Shown here: positions 46,501 through 50,766 of the stretch, piece by piece
Layout of the letters: each line of letters opens with the position of its first letter
How positions within the stretch are numbered: the stretch's first letter is position 1
Assembly (NCBI RefSeq): GCF_001696455.1
Contig: NZ_MAUJ01000001.1
Coordinates: 1,426,001 to 1,490,000, forward strand
Origin: Pseudoalteromonas luteoviolacea
GTDB taxonomy: Bacteria; Pseudomonadota; Gammaproteobacteria; Enterobacterales; Alteromonadaceae
Reading direction: 5' to 3'
Length of the DNA: 64,000 nucleotides
Translations under genes and position numbers: made by a program
The notes under the pieces: model-generated
The model's database searches: none
Seen by the model: only the letters and a program-made list of their open reading frames with translations
Told to the model about the DNA's origin: nothing

Positions 46501-48678
46501 CGACCAGCACAAGCATGCACTGAGGCACTTGCATACTTAAAGGCGCTAGATAAAGGGCAAATTCATTATCTCACAGCGGATATTGCCTCTGTACAGCAGG
46601 TGCGTAATGTTAAACAGTTCATTACAGATAACAATTTAGGTTTAAATGGCGTTCTTCATTTGGGTACAAATTATACACCGGATGAAAGTACTTGGGATGA
46701 ATTTGAAAATGCCATGAGTGTCAAAGTCCAAGGTTCATTGAACCTAGATACGGTCTTCGCACGCAGCAAATTGGATATGTTTATCCTATTTTCTTCTATG
46801 GCTGTTTTTGGCAGTCTTAATCACCTCTCGTATTCATACGGTAATGGTTACCAAAACGCGTTTGCTAAGCAGCGTCAGAATTTGGTTGAGCAAGGAGAAA
46901 GACAGGGTAAAACGTTGGCAATTAACTGGGGGTACTGGCACTCAAATGATTCGGTAAAAAGCATCGAAAACGGTTTCGCAGAGAAAAAAGGATATCAACT
47001 CATTAAGATGGCTGAGGCATTTAATTTGATTGAGTCTTTACTGCACTGCGAGCATACCTCAATTGGTGCCCTATTAAGCTCAAAGCCTGAGCAGATATAC
47101 CAAAACACCGCCCAGTTGATGACTCGAAAAACGCCGAGTATCAACACGCCTTCTTCCTCTTTGGCGGCTATGGACCGTGATTTCAGCCATACAGATATTC
47201 GCAGCACAGTGATTCAAATTGTCAGCCGCGTTATTGGTATCGCGCCTGATGAGCTCGATTTAGAGTGTGACTTGTATGAATATGGCTTTGATTCCATTTC
47301 GTTACTTAAAACTTTCCAGCAGCTCAAAGAGGTGCTGGATATCGACTTGCAAGCGGATGCCTTCAAGAATATGAACACCATTCAATCGTTCATTGACGAT
47401 ATTGAAAGGCTACACCTGACACAACACAGTGATAATGCAAACGCCGAGGTTCAGCAAAAGCCTGACTTTATTTTAGACGCAGGGTTCTCCCCGACTAAGC
47501 ACACGGACATGCTCGAACATGCATTTGAAGGTAACGTAGAGTCTGTTTTACTCACAGGTGCCACAGGCTTTTTGGGTAGTCATATTCTGCATCAACTTCT
47601 GACAGAAACAAATGCAACTATATTCTGTCTAGTGCGTGCAAAGTCATTAAAGCAGGCTCAACAACGTATCGAGCAATCCGCTCAAAGTTATCAATTGGAT
47701 ATTGATATGTCACGAATAGTGCCAATGCTTGGAGATATGGAGCAGCCTCAACTGGGGCTAAGTAATGCCAACTGGCAAACCTTGTGCGCGCAAGTACAAC
47801 ATATTGTCCACACGGCATCTTATGTAAACCATATTCAGCCCTACTTTGCGTTCAAAAAGTCAGTCGCGGGTACCAATCAGTTGCTCACCATTGCGACGAC
47901 TGAAAAGCTTAAAATGATTCACTTCGTGTCTAGCACCACAGCGAGCACTCAGATTAAAAATTCACATTTTTCGGTTAACCCGGTGGAAGACTTCATAAAT
48001 ATTGAAGATGCCGAATTGATTTGCAGCGGTTATGGTCAATCTAAATGGGTGCAAGAAGAGAATATTCGACAGGCGGCCGCAGCGGGTGTGCCTTACACCA
48101 TTTATCGCTTCGCACAAATATCTGGCTCGTCAGAGACAGGTATAGGTAACACCGATGATATTTTCCATCGTATTTTAAAGATGATGATGCAAGTCCCTGT
48201 GCAACCGGATGACGTGCCCTATTTGCTCGATATCATACCGGTAGATAAAGCGGCATCAGCCATCGTGTGTGGAATGAACGAGCCACAAAAGCGTAACTTG
48301 GTGTTTCATGTTGCAAACTCCGCTCCTTTGCCTGTGGCGCAGTTTTATCGTTTTGCTCAGTCTCAAAAATTGAGTTTCGAGGCAGGCTGCAAATCCAAAT
48401 TTATCCAGTCCTGCAAAGCATATGTGAATACATTAGAGCCGGATGATACACAAGTTATTATGGAGGGGTTACTTACCCAGCGACCAGGTTATGATGAATA
48501 CTTATTTGAAACCTACTTAATGCCGATGACGCCCTATGATAAGGACAACTACATAGCGCTGATTGAAACATACAACATCGGCTTAACTGATTGGGGGTCG
48601 CTATTTGCAACTTACTTTAAGCAGTGGCAACAAGATAAGCATTACCAAACTATATGGCCTGCTGTGACGGAAAAATGA
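28507..48678 (+). CDS. Giant trans-AT hybrid polyketide synthase/non-ribosomal peptide synthetase
   Basis: This 6,723-residue assembly line is encoded by one uninterrupted 20,172-base gene. Domain order, with active-site residues: module 1 KS (Cys185), DH (His635/Asp800), KR, C-methyltransferase, ACP (Ser1721); module 2 KS (Cys1980), KR, ACP (Ser2920); module 3 condensation, adenylation, PCP (Ser3999); module 4 KS (Cys4229), KR, ACP (Ser5125); module 5 KS (Cys5346), KR, ACP (Ser6263), then thioester reductase. No acyltransferase, enoyl reductase or thioesterase domain is present, which fits the separate acyltransferase and PfaD enzymes upstream. The adenylation code indicates threonine. No loading module precedes the first KS, so the starter must arrive from another protein. 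Start ATG at 28507 has a weak GAGA site; M8 is a possible alternative. The product is unassigned. Confidence 0.95.
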   Translation: MKNKQDTMANEPANAQQEIAIVGISLRFPGASSKEQFWHNLINKVSSISEIPATRWQWQDDFDPAPKKDEQKIVSKWGGFIDNIDGFDAGFFAISPKEAQSMDPQQRLSMELAWQCFEDAGLSPSTFKNTKTGVYLGCSNTDYQELATGNIDPHFLTGMSTGVFANRISHYFNFQGPSETVDTACSSSLVALNKAVNDFKAGEINAALVGGVNLLITKSRYVSFSKLGVLSPRGRCKTLDADADGYVRGEGVGMVLLLPLERALAENLTIYGVIKGSSVGHSGHTNTLTSPSPFSQSRVVQAAIDNANIHSDDLSYVELHGTGTRLGDPIEIQGLKRAFRATKSKDANSDHICYLSTVKTNIGHLESAAGIAGIIKVLLSFQYQQVPPLQNFEVLNPKISLENSPFSIATDGVPIQQADALAGISSFGFAGVNAHVILQSPPTKAAHSIKLGAPAVIVLSAKQPEALVARAKALNAFIEEQSITNDKLVDLAFTLQVGRESMRHRLAFSASSIADVKEQLTLFINGENGAWQQGKAKKDNAKACIKADHKNISDALNQWLSGAKADWSALYLETKPHRLALPGYPFNPKPYWITSKKDEPKTDVLHPLLHKALPVFDELLFSSTFTGEEFFLADHQVNGERVLPGVCTLEMVRAAIALSHNLDTSHAIQIENVKWLRPISINPGTSTEQNTVYLSLWESGSAMQFEVWQKHEGAQQVCASGEVQVSQRNASASLFELTTDSDQRLIPSDAYAAFKSMGIDYGISFQGLQQLSKQGTVATAKVAVSSSYSQGFGLSPALLDAALQSLIIFADQTHAALPFATEQVCYYNAHQLSQAQHHEIWVKATQVSPDANNTQKFDLDICDLDGNLLMGIKGFSTRNIPLDTIKPSTQDLLTLAPSWQAVVPDFSNSCSQRASYFGPQTLKPDWLTETSDTNQLVWLATDEYAQPLALFQQLKRLLADGFDRKPLSITLATEQTQAVFGQSEQINCEGAGLIGLLQSVAQEYPNWTVRIIDAEQLSSIPSEFLTLPAGLYAQRSDQYFTFELAKHTYLNTVSKNNKRFQTHGTYIVLGGAGGLGQVWSEWMITHYDAQIIWLGRRAVNTDIQSDIDRLAKLGKAPVYIQCDASDKVAMENAFADITNQFGALNGVVHSILHLEDQTLANMDEAQFNRSYIAKQQTGEVALEVFSQADLDFFLFFSSMQSFSPAAGQSNYAAGCLYLDALARTYQPQCPIKIINWGYWGSVGVVQDEYYQKKMRAMGIGSIEAEQGMQALATFMSSNLTQSGVLKVAHSELVDTFKLHSFSADGTKDTITQQGSKHQPPELDNKAQVELNQLCFALKQAGWQHPTEREQALATLPEYFSTWWTETARYLEVERLIDRGIVQDVEVTPISNPEANLLDNCLANLPAILNGEIKATDALFPNASMALVEAVYQNNPVADYANAVLIEQLQTYLTKASVESVRVLEVGAGTGGTTRSVLPALAQWQVTEYAYTDLSKAFFNHAKEQYQTDYPFVDTKYLDISKPLAGQNIDIGSYDVVIATNVLHATADIKNTLQNAKACLKQGGLLLINEVVQKSLFTHLTFGLLEGWWLSQDQHLRQTGSPMLSIENWQQALYESGFANIFSATATRNPQQVFCAQSDGISLQKRVQKQTTNTHIKGSNKATPSMSSTSIQKPQHSANNTDPSALTEFVQNALFDIASTALGMAPNELDAEESFADYGVDSILAIQMLDEINAKFNLNLPATLLFDYPSIDTLSAHIIAEHYDNIVALLPVQNRTSSTSTPPLETQVDSNHTHNLRKHQAHSKAVHSEPEQSATKASVDSGRIAIIGMSGQFGDADNLDEFWAMLAEKRTSVKTQTRWDLSDLTTSQQSWSKYASLLNDISLFDAPFFSITPQEAMYMDPQQRLFLQEAYKALEDANMITKVAGQNVGVYLGCAQSDYAGLTEDDAPAQVFWGNAGSVIPARVSYFLNLKGPALAIDTACSSSLVALHSACQALNNNEISSALVGGVATLCTPKFSLHAGKASMLSPTGTCYTFDDRANGFVPGEGAGVLVLKKLEDAERDGDHIYGVIIGSATNQDGTTSGITAPSSLSQEQLHRDIYARFDIHPDSIQMIEAHGTGTKLGDPIEFQALTRAFREHTSNNEFCALGSVKTNIGHCLTAAGVAGVIKALLAMKHRTIPASLHFENGNSHIDWQNTPFFVNQDAIAWQTDNAQKRRAAVSSFGFSGTNAHVVLEEYQSDPVIPSGGSQHAVIITLSAKSKDALKNKARTLKTWLESEKVPNIMLASLAFTLQSAREEMDYRMAFAANTIADVDTELSRFLGSARGQYKHGEVKQGKEILSALDNTDFARWIDQGELHKLLALWVVGATIDWPLLYAEQTPSLMRIPTYPFAKTSYWLPEKRASKPIRVETHAVEPVETDENSSLELDFNVKSTPIFEPIEQIPNAHRPAPALLHYTASWQDTPITSTEPATYHRQVVLLGRDLPKLYSVSSTRLDCEKSKVHEQLEMYTVGLIDYFRQLESQQGATASQAGSKLLVQVIVQDKANLLSALSGVLKTAAIEYSSIETQLIAVDETNDLEHLVEAEAKKQDSCVRYQQGKRQVINFDLQAYQQVDNSTLPWKEDGVYVITGGLGQLGQTFAKEIIDHTTSAQIVFVGRRKNSTAIQSQLNTLSDKHARLSYVSLDIANHNEVKGLFNNLKAKYGTVTGIIHSAGVIKDQLISNKTPQEVAHVFAPKVAGLIALDEATKALDLDFFACFSSIAGVFGNMGQADYACANAFMDRFMATRQTQVEQGERSGLSLSINWPLWSEGGMQVDSLTTSILQSQGIEVMPNKVGIDAFYRIFTLRKIPTQHCFLFGDTTKLTRLWHKPKTASQSPNATSVFTGKDHAQIHNYVKSLITDITKIDSSDLDDDVDFKDMGFDSIMLMSVVQRLESEQYLAIETLPPALLFEISTITELCDYLAEHQLPTPPNELPVNNTSPTTPYNLSAPIPLSKAQQGLWLLHKQNPQLSNYHVPMVFEVSNLNPAYMQQALDWLTQKHPILSVVLSEVEGLPQQQVTGQTPVLTQSNTKSMSKSALISLIQADIKQPFALTHAHTAQNQLLWRATHWQVNNERDVVALVFHHLLIDGVSATLLLEQLWQTYHALVANDTLESPQPNTGFFTYVEWEKQMLNSEQSTHLKHYWQSHLQGAEPELALANKQPHQGGQKQAQRIELHVENSHVQRIHHYCRNSKINPAAFFLSAFQTLLSAKTLRTDIILGVPVLHRPTNEMTNSLGLFVNQLPFRNALNKAQSFAKLAQSNQHRLGELIKHSAYPFAEIVRATGAQRTQHCHPIFQMGFAYHNFLKPDWVESNQDLVDAIWTQCLQEPELDLSLEVTPLTNTFKVAFKFDAAIYPYHVIDALAKDYLTLLDDVMFAGDQLLGNLPVFSNSQPQAMVQSAQTTLVDLFEAQAAKHPERTAVCFGMQSINYRQLNNKANQFAHTLLNHSEFKQGAENLIALCAKPSIELIVAILGILKSGAAYVPLDANSPETRINHILQDAKPSILVLGADLPHAQASQHNQVINLQSALAGNAQVANINHASSASLAYVIYTSGSTGKPKGVLVEHHNVCSLFNNTQSLFGFNEQDTWCLFHSYAFDFSVWEIWGALLHGGKLMIPDELTRKESTSFAKFVTDNEITILNQTPSAFYPLLDILLTKPTNALRKVIFGGEALDLSKLAPWFEQAQPQAELVNMYGITETTVHVTEVTIDANMVYGAQARSVIGRALPGYDILLLDEQLNPVQQGQVGEIYVAGSGVTRGYHNLPALTGERFITHNSGQRLYRSGDLARLNETGLLEYMGRADDQVQIRGHRIELGEVQHALQALSYITEAYVVAAQKQLGQVLVAYIIAPDAPPTAKIRADLLTKLPEYMVPAYFVLVPHYPLTSNGKIDKETLLKQLPFNQAAKAALLNSQQPAYTSAPLPQLATRVERSELTSAVKQIWLQVLEVDDIASNVPFFEAGGDSLLANVLTAKFKSQLSVEFPLTQIFQYSTIDAMTDYIAQQLPEHNTKPVHTIEENQQNNVSMASSSDQNIALIGLSCQYPDSPNHQAFWQNLVEEKDFLKRLSESSEQGDITWLDSWVEGQDQFDPEFFNISEKNAKTMSYSQRQLLLHAWKAIEDAGYCAENMPNTGVYVSSSGADNPDLNLQDKFKDGQFILNAEDYVASTINQPGTLPTTISYHLGFTGPSLFVHSNCSSSMSAIALACSALKAGEIDYAIVGAACLYPQRYTGYEYEKGLNFAGDARCKVFDEKADGMIGGSGVSVIVLKRAEDAIVDADNIYSLIRGIKVNNDGKNKAGFFAPGTQGQMSVIEQTLNAAKVSAASISYVEAHGTGTALGDPIEFFSLQQIYQKQTNEKQFCGLGAVKSNLGHTDTLAGLTGLVKTSLALYHKKLPASLHYTKANPHIELASSPFYVVEQTKDWQTPLLPRRAAVSSFGIGGTNAHAVLEEAGANVVNLKADNALLLQPKIIVLSAHNSQVLAKQVARLSEFLDHHDLDEQALVRLAYTLQTGRTVMDVRTGFVVHSIAELKVKLSNYLGAPDYVAKDTDTAEPVTPSELSVLLAQENHEAILNAWLRAGFNNWGFLYQHAKVTKISLPTYPFALKTIPTGENHQVTAPNTGHSNQTNEGQVCLKVPMWIPKELAVHDDKMQSKEYHHVVLCEAPAVEHTSDTLHTLHSEHFAIEQKIADYGFQLVELFKQLIATKQPIKLQLVIGATQEEDAASLYTCFHALLKTASLESNTLNTQLVLLNSNMSACEIASILNQNLNSFEDSYVRYQHGKREVLSYQPVPSKTPYTPFKHDGVYLITGGFGGIGKHFIDELNAQTFHKTVIVTGRKPLEHPDVQQCLATLQSPHTTLQYHSVDVSHKMNVLLLVRKIIAQHGALSGVIHGAGVLKDTLLTKKDRDTFNQVLSPKVTGLVALDEATQDITLDFFACFAGLSGVNGALTQVDYATANAFLDCYMQYRAALQKRGKRHGLSASIDWPYWQDGGMKINPDFEHTLRQSGFAPMPTHIGVEAFYQALYYPQALVEYTHQDEPNVANNQQVAPQFSDLASLQSELSVGLASIAANVLGVKTEELDADTDLGDFGADSIAFITFINQVNSKYQLALSPSVLFMHSTLNGILGHIVDEHSDSLIGTAVAQTSNQNTPDEMLNNDNEDRIAIIGMSGQFPQADNLEAFWQNLVNEKDSVTAFDWQSQQNSDTRSQQPLPKDINWLGRLERNQIFDPLFFNIAPAESDRIKLQESLLMTHVWKCIEDAGYNPKALAGTNTGLFIGCQASYHDGLITSSAYAPNRMSYFLDLHGPSEGIDTTCSSSLVAIHKAVQSIQNGECEQAIVGGVNVIDSPSASLAMHEIGALSPSGRCRTFSSDADGIVRGEGVGMIFIKKLSKCEQDKDHIYASILGSAINHGGKSQGFTVPNAKAQTRLLDKAWADAGIDPTTLSYLECHGTGTSLGDPVEIDALKAAYKNAQPDTEATTKCALGSVKSNIGHLEIAAGIAGVIKVLLQLKNQTLVPSLHVNELNPYLSLDNSPFKVQTAVCPWKAEHKRRAGISSFGISGVNAHLVLEEYPHQTSKQAQTPDEMTEHTIILSASNKSELTAKASELSIYLKKHPTTELTSLAYTLQVGRAAHKYRIGWVVSSLDALQDKLSNLKPCAKAPSGKQPALNDHEVLQLQHNPQALLRLWLEGKAINWQALYTHKPKKLALPTTPFINSKKVPSSPASSPWLLLENQWRDQPLDLPTNEPEEVLRAINEQHVMVVALDSQTASELNEKLPSAHLTTVLFAQLDSLKLDAETLPDIVFFIGPAGSLTAVNSQIEPLFKFMQAIAPFDNHPMQLFYGQTHCDDRTCCDDISALLRSYTLRNSDHVWTLIELSHQVPDWTQVMTQELISSNLCTQQAQPNHIKYQGKERMGMHLHNAPVPQISTTQFKQNGVYLIAGALGELGLALSTHLLKEFNATLVLLGRRPAQACTEALAYLKALDKGQIHYLTADIASVQQVRNVKQFITDNNLGLNGVLHLGTNYTPDESTWDEFENAMSVKVQGSLNLDTVFARSKLDMFILFSSMAVFGSLNHLSYSYGNGYQNAFAKQRQNLVEQGERQGKTLAINWGYWHSNDSVKSIENGFAEKKGYQLIKMAEAFNLIESLLHCEHTSIGALLSSKPEQIYQNTAQLMTRKTPSINTPSSSLAAMDRDFSHTDIRSTVIQIVSRVIGIAPDELDLECDLYEYGFDSISLLKTFQQLKEVLDIDLQADAFKNMNTIQSFIDDIERLHLTQHSDNANAEVQQKPDFILDAGFSPTKHTDMLEHAFEGNVESVLLTGATGFLGSHILHQLLTETNATIFCLVRAKSLKQAQQRIEQSAQSYQLDIDMSRIVPMLGDMEQPQLGLSNANWQTLCAQVQHIVHTASYVNHIQPYFAFKKSVAGTNQLLTIATTEKLKMIHFVSSTTASTQIKNSHFSVNPVEDFINIEDAELICSGYGQSKWVQEENIRQAAAAGVPYTIYRFAQISGSSETGIGNTDDIFHRILKMMMQVPVQPDDVPYLLDIIPVDKAASAIVCGMNEPQKRNLVFHVANSAPLPVAQFYRFAQSQKLSFEAGCKSKFIQSCKAYVNTLEPDDTQVIMEGLLTQRPGYDEYLFETYLMPMTPYDKDNYIALIETYNIGLTDWGSLFATYFKQWQQDKHYQTIWPAVTEK
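28555..33775 (+). other. Megasynthase module 1: KS-DH-KR-cMT-ACP
   Basis: KS spans about residues 17-440 with Cys185 (VDTACSSSL), His320 (HGTGT) and His364 (NIGH), so it is a condensing KS and not a KSQ decarboxylase. The following linker to about residue 600 is the remnant AT-docking region. DH (about 601-875) has HQVNGERVLP with His635 and LLDAALQ with Asp800. KR (about 890-1260) has GGAGGLG, Ser1198 and Tyr1211 exactly 13 residues apart. The methyltransferase (about 1310-1660) has VLEVGAGTGG at 1462-1471 and LEGWW. ACP has GVDSI with Ser1721. The expected outcome is an alpha-methyl-alpha,beta-enoyl unit, reducible by the trans enoyl reductase. Confidence 0.9.
33961..37390 (+). other. Megasynthase module 2: KS-KR-ACP
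   Basis: KS has Cys1980 (DTACSSSL), His2115 (HGTGT) and His2155 (NIGH), all intact. After the AT-docking remnant comes a KR with TGGLGQLG (2627-2634), Ser2757 and Tyr2770 at the canonical 13-residue spacing and the following Asn (YACAN). ACP carries Ser2920 in GFDSI. The module should add one malonyl unit and leave a beta-hydroxyl. It hands the chain to the condensation domain of module 3. Confidence 0.9.
37450..40630 (+). other. Megasynthase module 3: C-A(Thr)-PCP
   Basis: The condensation domain (about residues 2980-3410) opens with LSKAQQGLW and has the intact catalytic motif HHLLIDG (3120-3126). The adenylation domain (about 3430-3930) has YTSGSTGKPKGV, YGITE, YRSGDL and NGKID. Aligning its core 4-5 region with the phenylalanine-activating reference gives the code Asp3634, Phe3635, Trp3638, Asn3677, Ile3702, Gly3704, Met3729, Val3737, His3738, Lys3924, which is the established threonine code. 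PCP has GGDSL with Ser3999. No epimerase or cyclase domain follows. Confidence 0.9.
40699..44010 (+). other. Megasynthase module 4: KS-KR-ACP, KR lacking catalytic Ser
   Basis: KS has Cys4229 in HSNCSSSMSA, His4365 (HGTGT) and His4405 (NLGH), so it should condense the threonyl chain with malonyl. The KR has an intact cofactor motif TGGFGGIG (4841-4848) and Tyr4985 with Asn4989, but the position 13 residues before Tyr, normally Ser, is Gly4972 (CFAGLSG instead of CFSSIAG). GQ is also changed to TQ. ACP has GADSI with Ser5125. The KR may be inactive, leaving a beta-keto group next to the threonine. Confidence 0.85.
44080..47420 (+). other. Megasynthase module 5: KS-KR-ACP
   Basis: KS has Cys5346 (DTTCSSSL), His5481 (HGTGT) and His5524 (NIGH). 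The KR has a variant cofactor loop AGALGELG (5971-5978) and catalytic residues Ser6096, Tyr6109 and Asn6113 at usual spacing (FSSMAVFG, then LSYSYGN); it is diverged but plausibly active. ACP has GFDSI with Ser6263. The module adds the last malonyl unit before reductive release. Confidence 0.87.
47521..48675 (+). other. Megasynthase terminal thioester reductase domain
   Basis: Residues about 6340-6723 form a short-chain-dehydrogenase-type thioester reductase as in Lys2, myxochelin and saframycin systems. The NADPH-binding motif is TGATGFLGS (6350-6358), the catalytic pair Tyr6509/Lys6513 in YGQSK, and the Ser/Thr in VSSTTAS precedes it. It releases the chain from ACP Ser6263 as an aldehyde, or as an alcohol after a second reduction, rather than by hydrolysis or lactonisation. 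Confidence 0.9.
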
Positions 48679-48693
48679 TTTAACGCTGTACTA

Positions 48694-48718
48694 AAGCCTC
48701 ACACTCGCTGTGAGGCTT
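48694..48718 (+). terminator. Hairpin after the megasynthase gene
   Basis: A perfect 10-bp stem AAGCCTCACA/TGTGAGGCTT with loop CTCGC lies 16 bases after the stop codon. The T-run is poor (GGAATCTTTGC), so termination may be partial, but position and stem suggest the end of the operon. Confidence 0.7.
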
Positions 48719-48775
48719 GGAATCTTTGCACTAAGTGAGCTAGCTTAATTCAAAAGCCCCAAGAAACAAACAGCA

Positions 48776-49438
48776 ATGAATATAATTGAAACAGCTTGGC
48801 ATGCGCTGGCAGTCATTAGTTACCCCGAACAACAAGTCAAAACAGCGCAAATACGTAAGATCTCGTCTAATACTTATAAACTGCTAACAGACCATAACAT
48901 AGACAATGTGCTCACATACTGCGAGCAACTGCTTTCTCAGCGGGATTGGGCATTGAGCCTCATTGCCTATGACTGGGCATTTCGAGTTAAACGTCAGTAT
49001 ACGCCGAGTACATTTGATGTATTTGAGCATTGGCTGTTTGAATATGTGATTGACTGGTATGACTGTGATGATTTTTGCACACACGCGTTTGGTGAGTTAC
49101 TCGCGCAACACAATGACCTCATCGCAAAAACGCATGCTTGGGCGACACACCCTCACTTTACAGTCAGGCGAGCGATGGCTGTCATTCTGATTTATCCAAT
49201 CAAAAAAATGCGCTGTCCCACTGGTGCACCGATGCAAGCCGCAAACTTATTATTGAATGATCAGCATGATTTAGTCCAAAAAGGGTATGGCTGGATGCTA
49301 AAAGTGTTGTCACAAGAATCTTTGAATGAAGTCATTGAGTATTTAAAATCAAACCACCAACACATGCCAAGAGTGGCATTTAGATATGCAATAGAAAAGC
49401 TAGATAAACAAACCCGTACAGCACTAATGTCTCTATAA
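48776..49438 (+). CDS. DNA alkylation repair protein (AlkD-like)
   Basis: The 220-residue protein is all-helical with HEAT-like repeats and matches the AlkD family of alkylpurine DNA glycosylases. The DNA-binding concave surface motif is seen as VIDWYDCDDFCTHAFG, where a Trp and a following Asp correspond to the catalytic aromatic/acidic residues of AlkD (in AlkD, Trp109 and Asp113). A second conserved region is FTVRRAMAVILIYP. The family excises N3- and N7-alkylated purines in the cytosol. It lies just after the megasynthase but has its own spacing of about 100 bases with the hairpin between, so operon membership is doubtful. Confidence 0.85.
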   Translation: MNIIETAWHALAVISYPEQQVKTAQIRKISSNTYKLLTDHNIDNVLTYCEQLLSQRDWALSLIAYDWAFRVKRQYTPSTFDVFEHWLFEYVIDWYDCDDFCTHAFGELLAQHNDLIAKTHAWATHPHFTVRRAMAVILIYPIKKMRCPTGAPMQAANLLLNDQHDLVQKGYGWMLKVLSQESLNEVIEYLKSNHQHMPRVAFRYAIEKLDKQTRTALMSL

Positions 49439-49524
49439 GAACCACAAACATGACCGTTGGCCGTAGTATTTCCACCGTATATAACATATGATTTTGTTAC
49501 TTTATCACAATTAAAACGAAAACC

Positions 49525-50001
49525 ATGATAACGATAAAAAAGCTCTCTGACGCATATGTGACTCAAGTTGAAAAAATACAACTGTGCGATAATCAAATAG
49601 AATTTGCTGGCACTACCGCTGAATTTTTGAATGACGCATCTGACACAACGCATTTGCACGTCATAAAAAATGACCAAACCGTCATTGGGTATTTTAAGCT
49701 CGACTTGGCGTATGCCTATAAATATGACTTTTGTCCACAAAACGCTGTAGGAATAAGGGCATTTGTAATCGACAAACAGCAACAGGGTAAAGGCTTTGGC
49801 AAGCTGGCCGTACGCGCGCTGTTTGCCTATGTGGCCGAAAACTACCCGACTTATTCGCAAATCATGTTAACCGTTAACTGCCGCAACCAAGTGGCCTATG
49901 AATGCTATAAAAAAGCGGGATTCCAAGACACCCAAGAAAAGTATTTAGGCAGCCCGGCGGGCCCTAATTACATCATGCGCGGCCTTTGCAAAGTGGCTTA
50001 A
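49525..50001 (+). CDS. GNAT-family N-acetyltransferase
   Basis: This 158-residue protein has the GNAT fold: VIGYFKLDLAYA (beta 4), AVGIRAFVIDKQQQGKGFGK with the acetyl-CoA pyrophosphate-binding loop Q-x-x-G-x-G/K, and NQVAYECYKKAGFQDT with the late motif B helix. The acceptor substrate is unknown. It is cytosolic. Spacing to the preceding gene is 86 bases. Confidence 0.88.
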   Translation: MITIKKLSDAYVTQVEKIQLCDNQIEFAGTTAEFLNDASDTTHLHVIKNDQTVIGYFKLDLAYAYKYDFCPQNAVGIRAFVIDKQQQGKGFGKLAVRALFAYVAENYPTYSQIMLTVNCRNQVAYECYKKAGFQDTQEKYLGSPAGPNYIMRGLCKVA

Positions 50002-50129
50002 GGATTCCGCAAGACGTTTCTAGTCAGGTTAACTCTACGGAGGTTACCTCTACGGAGATTATCTCTGGTCATTTTATTCATTTCGATTATGCTACGATGT
50101 CTTGCGATTAAATAATGATGGAGACTCAA

Positions 50130-50741
50130 GTGAGTATTGAAAGTTATATTGCCCTGTTCAGTGCTATGTTTGTTGTAGGTATTATCCCCGGTCCGGCTGT
50201 GTTTGCCATCACCACCACATCCATCACCGGTGGCTTTCGTCGTGGCGCGGCAATGACCATTGGCTTAGTACTCGCCGACTATGTGTTTATTTTATTGGCA
50301 GTGTCAGGCTTGGCATTTGTTGCTGAGTCCATGGGGGGCGCTTTTGCCATCATCAAGTATTCGTGCGCTGCTTATTTGGTCTGGATGGGCATAAACCTAT
50401 TCTTATCAAAGCCTAATTTAAAGGACAGTGCCCATGTACCTAAGGCGCATCGGTTTGATGTTCTGGCTGGTTTTTTACTGACAATGAGTAACCCAAAAGC
50501 GATTATTTTCTACGTCGCGCTCTTTCCAGCTTTCGTCGATTTTCAGCATATCTCTCATACCGATATTTTAGGCATTTTTGCCACGGCGACGCTCGCTTTT
50601 GGCTCTGTTAATTTGGGTTATGCATATATGTCTTCTAGCGCAAGGCAACTCGTTTCAAATTCAAAACGACTTGGGATATTTAACAAAGTAGCGGGTACTT
50701 TACTCTCAGCGTCCGGTATTGGCGTTGCGCTAAGAACTTAA
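50130..50741 (+). CDS. LysE/RhtB-family exporter
   Basis: The product is 203 residues if started at the GTG at 50130, preceded by GGAG at a good distance; the ATG at 50115 would include that site within the coding region. It is an inner-membrane protein with about six helices and the family signature IIPGPAVFAITTTSITGG near the N-terminus and LTMSNPKAIIFYVALFPAF in the middle. LysE/RhtB proteins export amino acids such as lysine, threonine or homoserine. A threonine exporter would be a notable neighbour of a threonine-using synthetase, but the family is common and the substrate cannot be read from sequence. Confidence 0.88.
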   Translation: MSIESYIALFSAMFVVGIIPGPAVFAITTTSITGGFRRGAAMTIGLVLADYVFILLAVSGLAFVAESMGGAFAIIKYSCAAYLVWMGINLFLSKPNLKDSAHVPKAHRFDVLAGFLLTMSNPKAIIFYVALFPAFVDFQHISHTDILGIFATATLAFGSVNLGYAYMSSSARQLVSNSKRLGIFNKVAGTLLSASGIGVALRT

Positions 50742-50766
50742 CTTAGCGACCCTCAAGGAGTGAACA

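Noticed and set aside
28428..48600. Many antisense or shifted frames of 60-160 codons inside the megasynthase gene
   Set aside because: They are shadows of the long real frame; none has an independent domain pattern or ribosome-binding site.
28507..48678. Embedded acyltransferase or thioesterase domain in the megasynthase
   Set aside because: No GHSxG nucleophile motif was seen in the protein; the stretches after the KS domains are docking remnants, and the C-terminus is a reductase.
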